The position numbers and the translations under genes are program-made. The notes beneath the pieces were generated by a model. The model was not told the DNA's origin, made no database searches, and worked only from the letters and a program-made list of their open reading frames with translations. Source: Aphanothece hegewaldii CCALA 016 (GTDB lineage Bacteria > Cyanobacteriota > Cyanobacteriia > Cyanobacteriales > Microcystaceae). From it: a stretch of DNA of 64,000 bases. The stretch spans positions 1 to 64,000 of the forward strand of contig NZ_PXOH01000021.1 in the NCBI RefSeq assembly GCF_003007785.1, written 5' to 3'. Below are positions 64,000 to 64,000 of this stretch, piece by piece. Positions within the stretch are counted from its first letter, which is position 1, and each line of letters opens with the position of its first letter.

Positions 64000-64000
64000 G

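Noticed and set aside
1-64000. CRISPR arrays, tRNA genes and insertion sequences
   Set aside because: I found no regularly spaced direct repeats, no tRNA-like T-arm in an intergenic region and no transposase-like protein.

Overview
The window is chromosomal DNA from a cyanobacterium. It carries psbB (CP47), apcD (allophycocyanin B alpha), a PAM68 homologue next to rpsO, a CmpR-like LysR regulator, and more than 20 copies of the octamer GCGATCGC (HIP1), where about one would be expected by chance. The DNA is moderately AT-rich with long AT-rich gaps between genes. The genus cannot be fixed from the sequence alone. I see no rRNA, tRNA, CRISPR array, prophage or transposase gene.

Layout. 0.1-3.8 kb (minus): an SDR oxidoreductase, a GH31 alpha-glucosidase and gluconokinase in one probable carbohydrate operon. 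4.1-8.5 kb (plus): a Uma2 nuclease-like protein, an FtsH-like Zn peptidase without its AAA module, RsmB, a TerB-like protein and a CmpR-like regulator. 8.5-20.5 kb (minus): a 12-kb phototaxis-type chemosensory operon. In transcription order it encodes a chemoreceptor with a cyanobacteriochrome-like GAF, a c-type-haem (DUF3365/Tll0287-like) lipoprotein, a second such chemoreceptor, a hybrid CheA with a duplicated HPt half, and CheW. Just upstream on the same strand is a STAND-type ATPase fused to a GGDEF domain that has lost its catalytic motif but kept the c-di-GMP I-site. 22.9-31.8 kb: a membrane GTPase, two HNH nucleases (one an EVE-HNH modification-dependent type), an AI-2E family permease, PrxQ, an FGGY sugar kinase with a NUDIX partner, and gpsA. 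32.2-36.6 kb: an RTX metzincin protease, rpsO, PAM68 and DAHP synthase.

37.2-45 kb: an RsbW-like kinase, an ECF sigma / membrane anti-sigma candidate / Spy-like periplasmic protein operon, an Rrf2 regulator, a fatty acid hydroxylase-family protein, a 2OG-Fe(II) oxygenase, a lone sulfate-binding protein and peptide deformylase. 45.1-50.3 kb (plus): a second chemosensory operon (CheW, MCP, Cys-rich CheW, CheA-REC) that matches WspB-WspA-WspD-WspE in order and domain features but lacks CheR, CheB and WspR. 50.4-58.4 kb: a TPR protein, a membrane protein, apcD, argD, a RodZ-like protein, a NarL-type regulator, then a stand-alone fatty acyl-AMP ligase overlapping a GT4 glycosyltransferase. 58.5-64 kb: a HigBA toxin-antitoxin pair, a Ca2+/cation exchanger, psbB, a small Cys-rich protein, a cupin and ureF.

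The most notable theme is signalling: two different chemosensory arrays, two candidate blue/green photoreceptors, a haem sensor candidate and a candidate c-di-GMP receptor lie within 42 kb. Several families of small palindromic repeats lie between genes, and one repeat of another type is inserted in frame in the alpha-glucosidase gene.
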